Shown here piece after piece: positions 58,144-64,000 of a stretch of 64,000 nucleotides of DNA (the stretch's first letter is position 1; the number at the start of each line of letters is the position of its first letter). The DNA is from Psoroptes ovis (taxonomy: Eukaryota > Arthropoda > Arachnida > Sarcoptiformes > Psoroptidae): NCBI GenBank assembly GCA_002943765.1, contig PQWQ01000024.1, forward strand, positions 188,501 through 252,500. Reading direction: 5' to 3'. Position numbers and translations under genes: made by a program. The notes beneath the pieces were generated by a model. The model was not told the DNA's origin, made no database searches, and saw nothing but the letters and a program-made list of their open reading frames with translations.

Positions 58144-60776
58144 AATCCTCTTAATAATTGTCAATTGTCGTCAATCATCGATTGGCTCATCATCAATATC
58201 TTAATGTTTGACATGTCAATTTATCAATTAATCAATCATTTTCGATTCAATTTGAATGAATGAATCAATCAATGGTTTTTTTGGCAAACGAATATCAGTA
58301 TCTTGAAATTGATTTGAGCAAAAATTTGACACAGAGATTTGTGATTGTTTTGAAGATTATAGTTTTTTTTTTTTTTGATTATCAATTTTTGAAAATCAAA
58401 TAAATTTGCGTGTTTTTTCACTGATAATTTGAAATATTTTAAATGATTGTCGTTTGCCAGCTTATCAATGTTCTGGCAGAAATTTCACAGTCAAAAACAT
58501 ATTTGAAGATGCTTCAATTTCAAACTTTTTTAGTGTAAAATTCAATTCAAAGACAAAGCACCATCTGTGAGCTTAAATTATGGTAGAATTTTTCGAACAA
58601 AATTTCAAATTTAAATCTTGATTTAATAATTTGAATGGGAAAAATTACACAAGACGACTATATTCCCAATGAGAATTGATGTCTTTGATTCATTCGTTCA
58701 TTGATTGATTGATTCTTCAATCTGTAGAATCAATTTTTTTTTGCAGAATTTAATTCTTATTTTTTATTTCTCAGGAAACAAATTATTATTATTTTATAAA
58801 TATTTATTCAATTAAATAATGGAAATAATTTTGATTTAGTTTTTCTTGAAAAAAACTCAAATTTTGATCTTCTTAAAACAAGTAAGAATTGAAAACAAAA
58901 AGAATTATTTAATCAATCATTCATTCGTCAAACATATGCGGGATTTCATATATGATTATTTCATAAGATTTTACTGAAGTAATCGATACATTCGACAATT
59001 GATTGCTTAACTTGAATCATCAAATATAATTTTTTTGATTTACGTTTTTGAAACCGGTTTTTGATTTTTATTAATTTCACGTTTCAAAAAAACAAACAGA
59101 ATCTCTAAGATTCAATTAAGCTTGAATAAATGAGAATTGTTCTTACCTTAATTGAAATTAATTTCTTAAAGAAAATTCAATTAAATAAATGAATATGAAT
59201 GAGAATATGAATGAATTGAAAATTTCATAAATATTAATAATAATCGATAATTGAAATAAACGATTGAATTTAAAGAGAAACAATTAAAACTTTATAAAAT
59301 AAAAATAAAAATCAAAATAAAATCAATTAGACTTTTAATTGATGGCATTGGCACAACACTATGCACAAAAGGCACACTAAGAAAACTAATGTTCATTCAA
59401 ATAAATAAACATAGAAAAGGAATAACTTTATGCATGTACAAAGGAAAAAACATTTGAAATTGACTAAATAAATTGAAAATAAATAATTTTTCATATCGCA
59501 TAGAAGAGTTTGCGGTATTTTTCTACGATGATGATATTCTTGTTAATGATTCTTATGATGATGATCTACTAGAAAAGAAATTTTTTGTGACAAAAAAACA
59601 AAATAAATTGAAAGTGTAAACATATATACTAAGCATATACATGTTTGCCATAAAATCAACATATGATGTCAATTAAGATGTGTATTTAATGATAAAATGC
59701 GAAATTCTTTCCTCATTTTGAATTATTTCCTTTAAATTTAAATGAAAATGAAGGAGAAATTATGATTATTTTGAGCAAAAATTCTCAATTGCGAATTCAT
59801 TGGTTTTTTTCTGGTGGGGAAAAATTATATTTTAAAATTTCTCAATGTGAACATTCATATTTAAAGTGTCAAATGATTAAAGAATAAATAAATGAATGAT
59901 ATGAATGAATGACTAATTAGAGTTATCATTGATTCATTCATTCATTCGCAAGCACACACACATAGACACACAAACATATATCAATGATATTTGTTTGTGA
60001 AATACATAATAATACAATTTCTCAAAATTTTGTTTTCGTTTTCGTTTGTAAATTTACGTTTATTTATAAATCAAAAAAAATGAATTTTGAACAACAAGAA
60101 TTCATTTTTTTTTCGGTATAAATTTAGATCAAATAATAATAAATAAACATGGATAATAATATATGAGATGAGAATTTTTTGATTAATCGTGGCTGAATTG
60201 AAGTTATTTTGTTTTGTTTCTCATCAATGAATTAGTAGGCATAAATAAATGAATTCATAAATGAATATGACATTCATTTGTTCATTCATTCATTTATTTG
60301 ATGATAATATCAAATAAATGAATGGGGATGAATGAATGATTTGAATTCATGATATCAAATCATAACGTTAATAATGACATTGTCATTCATCATTTATGAT
60401 TGAATTGATTTGATTGAGTAATTTTCACAAATAATTTATGAAAACGTAATAATTGATTTAATAAATTAATTATTTGGCTCGATTAATTGATCGATTATCT
60501 GATGAATTAACGAATGACAAAATGGCCATTTGTGTGTATCACCATCGAACATTTACAAATATACATTCAACAAAAACAAAAAAAAAATATTTAATTAAAA
60601 TAAAGTCACCTACATTTAAAATTGAAGAAGATCAGATATATTTATTTCTTGGCTAAATGATACAATTTAAATAAACAAACAAATACACACATAAACAAAT
60701 ACACATGTATCAAAATTGAATTATGAAAAGCGATTTTAAATGGCTGATAACCACACAATACAACACACAATGCAAG

Positions 60777-60792
60777 CACACACACACACACA
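60777..60792. repeat. (CA)8 microsatellite
   Basis: A simple dinucleotide run in gene-poor DNA. Confidence 0.8.
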
Positions 60793-61386
60793 AATTACAA
60801 CAATTGAATAATTTGATTTAAAGATTTTGAAAATCAAATGTTTTTCATTTGACATTAATCCTTTTTTGTTTTTTCTTTGTAATTCAAAAAATTGATGAAA
60901 AATTATATTCAATAAATTATCATTGAAAACAATTAAACAATTGTCGTCATTAAATTAAAATGAAAATGAATGAAATTTCACTTTTGTTAAAAATTCAACA
61001 ATTACCAAAATATATATGTGTGTGTGTGTGCTTGGATTTGATTATTCATTTGATTGAAATCAATAAAATGAAAATGAAATGAGCAACAAGTTGACGCTGT
61101 GTTTAAAGACAGACTGACTGACTGACAAACACAAAACAAATGCACACAGCCGAAAGCATATGACGTTTTTTTCTGTTGATAATTAAACATTCAGTTCTTG
61201 GTAAAAAAAAAATGAATAAATAAATAAATAAATTGAAAGATAAGATGTACATTTCTGTCAATAATATATTTATGTATGATGATTTCCAAGTATTTTTGTT
61301 TGTCGAGTTTTCAATGAAAGCCGCTTGAAATCAAAAAAATTATACTTAATGAACGCCGGCAACATCAGAGACACTGCCTATTTAGG

Positions 61387-61402
61387 GACGTATTAATACG
61401 TC
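61387..61402. repeat. Perfect 16-bp palindrome GACGTATTAATACGTC
   Basis: It includes one copy of the ACGTA-N4-TACGTC dyad (N4 TTAA). A second copy starts 43 bp further on. Confidence 0.55.
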
Positions 61403-61430
61403 AAAATGTTTTGAAATCTTTATCCAAAAA

Positions 61431-61445
61431 ACGTATCAATACGTC
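61431..61445. repeat. Dyad ACGTA-TCAA-TACGTC
   Basis: Fourth copy of the dyad, paired with the one at 61.39 kb with starts 43 bp apart, close to four helical turns. Confidence 0.5.
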
Positions 61446-61832
61446 AGCGGCTTTTTTACTTATGAAAGATTCTTATCATTGAAATATTATTATTATTTCT
61501 CCAATATATACATTCAATCACAGTATTTGATTATCTTTAAGAAATTTTTCTTTGAATTAATCACATTCATACACACAGGTAATATGAATTTTACATAAGT
61601 AAATGTGTTTGTCTTAAATGTTACGTACTAATGTCTTTGCATACGAATGCTTTCTCTCATCTTCCAAAAGTTGCAAATCTATCAATTTGCAATTGATAAA
61701 AAAAATTTCAATTAAACAATCTTAGACAAGTGAACATCGGGAAAAAATATTGAGAAAATAAGAAATGAGAAACATTTCCCTGTACAAGACATGGGGAAAG
61801 ATATTTGAAAAAATTGAAATAAAAAATTAAAT

Positions 61833-61955
61833 TACAGGTTTAAAGTTTTAATTCGTAGTTTTAAAATTCGATTTCGTAATTTTACAATTTGAAATTTCAT
61901 TCAAAAACTACGAAAATCAACTTTAAAACTCTGAATAAAAACTTGAAACACTGTA
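61833..61955. repeat. Family-2 palindromic repeat
   Basis: Left TACAGGTTTAAAGTTTTAAT; right AAAACTTGAAACACTGTA. The arms TTCGTAGTTTTAAAATTCGA and ACGAAAATCAACTTTAAAAC can pair. Confidence 0.76.
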
Positions 61956-62277
61956 AAATAAAATATGAACAGAAACAAATTATAAATGATATTTTAAATA
62001 GAAAAAGTTTTCGTAAGAAAATTTTCCTAAGAAAAAATTGAAAATATTCAATTTGATAAAATGAAATATGAGACAAGTAATAAACATAAGAAGAATACAT
62101 TTGTATATGTATGTTTGTATGTCTTCAAATGTAGAAATGACAAACAAAAATACCCTGAAGTAGCAGAATTTTGGAAACATTTTAAGTCATTTTAAAAATT
62201 GAAATCTTAAGACTTTGAACGAAAAATTTTCTTGAAAAAAAATAAAAAAATGAAAGTAATTCAGCCATCAAAAATCA

Positions 62278-62369
62278 ATTTAAGTTGTCCGAAAAGTTTT
62301 GGCCAATTTTCATGTGAACAACTCTATTCAATTAAGCCGAATAAACTTTTCGGACAACAGCCTAATATA
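62278..62369 (+). mobile_element. Hairpin MITE, class A, forward
   Basis: Left ATTTAAGTTGTCCGAAAAG; right CGGACAACAGCCTAATATA. It is the rightmost copy, about 740 bp from the NSE4-like stop codon. Confidence 0.87.
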
Positions 62370-63105
62370 ATTCAAATATAAATAAAAATAACCCCGAATA
62401 AGTAATTATAGACTTTGAAATTACTACAGGTAAACAGGTAAATTTTGCAGGGAATTTTTTCTGGACTACTTTCCTTTAATTTTAGTAAAATATTCAAAGG
62501 TAAATTTATTCTTGTACACACAGAGACAATTTTCACAGTGAAAGTCTGTCATTTCAATTCAAAGACTGTCAAAATAATCGAAAATAAAAAATAATTAAAA
62601 TGGATTAAAAACTTTGAAAATATTCGAAAAAATCCACAAATCAATGATCAGATTTGATTAAAGGTTTGATTAAATACAAATTTAATTAAAAAAAAATCAC
62701 AAAAATAGAAATCGAACAAATTAATTGGACAGACAAAGAGCAACAACAACAAAAGTCAACCCTTTATTTTCGAAAATATATATGTGTCTCTGTGCTATGG
62801 CAAGAAACAGTGACAGTTTAATTGGATTAGAGATGTAACCCTTGGATGGACAGCAGCGAAAAAATGGACATAATCCTCAGTAGTGTAAGGTCCAGCCATG
62901 AAAAAACACCAAGGACCAAGGCCTGTTTATAGGTTAGTTTTTATTTCGAAAAGAAAAAATAGATCAGTGGAGAAATTGAAATTGAATGTAATTGGAAATG
63001 TTTATTTTCAAATGAACGTGAATCGGTATTGTTTTGGCTTAAGATAAAATAAAAACACATAAACATTTCAAATTAGAATAATTGAATTTGAAAAAATCAA
63101 AGGTC

Positions 63106-64000
63106 TTAATCCTTTATGGCCGGTCGTTGTATGTTGAATATTTGCAATAATTTACGATAAATATTCATATCGAATGACAGTACTGATTGTATCGGGTCTT
63201 TATTGGTCAACATTTGTGATGATTGGTCATTTTTAACGAAAATTTTCGGTTCATAATCATTGATTTCATCACCATCACCACCGTTATCGCAATCATCAAT
63301 TACGATCATTCCTTGTTTCGATAAGAATGCAATATTGAATATATTCTCGATTGTTGTTGAAAAATTTCGAGGATTTATCAGTGCTTGTATGAATGGTACA
63401 CCATTTTCATTTTTCCTTTGTAATTTACTTAATGATTTATATATGAATTCTAATCGTTTATCCGATTCATCCATTGTGTTATGGTCATTTGATTGTTTTT
63501 GTTTTGGTTCAATTTGTTCATTGTCATTCGGTAATCGATGACGTTTAATTCGTTTACTTGGCTTGGTTTGATCATTTTTTTGTTGATCATCGAATTGATG
63601 ACGATTCGTATCGAATTCACCAATGATCATCGGAGTGTTGCGGAAATATTTTTCATATTTTTTACCCGTTGGATACAAATGTACTAATTGAAGTCGTTTC
63701 TTTGGATCAAAATGACTGAAATTTGAATGTTTCATACAATTTTTGAGCAAATTTCTTCTCAATTTATGACGATATTCTTGTACATTGAATCGTTTAATGA
63801 TGGTCAATTTTTTCACTAAATTTATTGAATGTTCCGAAACGGATAACATATTCTTGGCATCCATTGGCAATAATTCATTGATACCATAATTCATAAGACA
63901 TTTATTTTCATCCATTAAACAATTACTTAGCTTCGTAACGGTTGTTTTCATATCATATTTATCATCATCAATCTGGCGGATACTTTTGAATACACGACCA
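63106..64000 (-). CDS. NSMCE4: SMC5-SMC6 complex kleisin NSE4-like (probably continues past window end)
   Basis: Candidate Nse4, the kleisin bridging SMC5 and SMC6 heads in DNA repair and chromosome segregation. The frame ends at 63106 and stays open to the window edge; the first Met inside is at 63951, but upstream in-frame codons (VFKSIRQIDDDKYD) suggest the true start lies outside. N-terminal part: LSVSEHSINLVKKLTIIKRFNVQEYRHKL, compatible with the SMC6-neck-binding region. The middle is charged, with KRIKRHR (possible nuclear signal) and Gln/Asn/Asp-rich linker. C-terminal part: PFIQALINPRNFSTTIENIFNIAFLSKQGMIVID, which matches the pattern of the Nse4 C-terminal winged helix (P..F..T.ENIF..SF....G...I). 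It ends QIFNIQRPAIKD. No other family fits this block as well. Confidence 0.75.
   Translation of the reverse strand, partial: GRVFKSIRQIDDDKYDMKTTVTKLSNCLMDENKCLMNYGINELLPMDAKNMLSVSEHSINLVKKLTIIKRFNVQEYRHKLRRNLLKNCMKHSNFSHFDPKKRLQLVHLYPTGKKYEKYFRNTPMIIGEFDTNRHQFDDQQKNDQTKPSKRIKRHRLPNDNEQIEPKQKQSNDHNTMDESDKRLEFIYKSLSKLQRKNENGVPFIQALINPRNFSTTIENIFNIAFLSKQGMIVIDDCDNGGDGDEINDYEPKIFVKNDQSSQMLTNKDPIQSVLSFDMNIYRKLLQIFNIQRPAIKD

Larger units (their letters stand above)
55266..63105. other. Gene-poor stretch upstream of HR96
   Basis: 7.8 kb: six hairpin MITEs, a hAT-type MITE, one family-2 repeat, AC microsatellites and two ACGTA dyads. 58.15-61.3 kb is plain AT-rich DNA in which I see no gene and no repeat family. 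The open frame at 60474-60656 has no supporting feature. Confidence 0.55.

Noticed and set aside
60474..60656. 60-residue frame in gene-poor DNA
   Set aside because: No ATG-supported start context, splice signals or family resemblance.
12620..62369. Hairpins as terminators, tRNA genes or family of ncRNA genes
   Set aside because: TA-flanked conserved termini, both orientations and intronic scatter point to transposition; no tRNA A/B boxes were seen.

Overview
The window is AT-rich, intron-bearing animal DNA. Gene content and style fit an arthropod: short introns, Asn/Gln/Ser-rich low-complexity inserts, an HR96-type nuclear receptor, an AstC/somatostatin-like GPCR and a vasopressin/oxytocin (inotocin)-like receptor. 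An acariform mite is my best guess, but this is inferred from family resemblance and not proven by the sequence.

Region 1 (1-13.7 kb) is gene-dense and almost free of repeats. It holds a KIF23/MKLP1 kinesin (minus, cut by the left edge), cyclin B (plus), CKS1 (plus), the U5 snRNP helicase BRR2/SNRNP200 (minus) and an aquaglyceroporin (minus). The first three are all mitotic genes. KIF23 and cyclin B are divergent over a 642-bp gap with clustered CCAAT boxes, and CKS1, the small CDK subunit, follows cyclin B head-to-tail.

Region 2 (13.7-49.6 kb) is sparse. It holds a single-coding-exon AstC/somatostatin-like GPCR with DTY in place of DRY (22.35-23.63 kb) and a five-exon vasopressin/oxytocin-receptor-like GPCR with a third intracellular loop of about 450 residues (30.64-40.89 kb). 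A strictly 44-bp-periodic, two-variant satellite array lies at 43.3-44.3 kb.

Region 3 (49.6-64 kb) holds a seven-exon HR96-like nuclear receptor (minus) with an unusual P-box and a very large hinge. A long repeat-filled gap follows, then an NSE4-like SMC5/6 kleisin (minus, probably cut by the right edge).

From 12.6 to 62.3 kb, introns and intergenic DNA carry 53 copies of an 80-90 bp, TA-flanked hairpin element with mariner-like ends (TTAGGTTGTCCGAAAAGTT), in three structural classes. None interrupts an exon. Also present are six copies of a second palindromic family (TACAG...CTGTA), a 216-bp solo LTR with a 4-bp target duplication, and a 187-bp hAT-type MITE with an intact 8-bp target duplication nested in the end of one hairpin element. 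A rare dyad, ACGTA-N4-TACGTC, occurs four times without explanation.

Exon joins were deduced by reading GT/AG boundaries, reading frame and family conservation by eye. No search or alignment was run.
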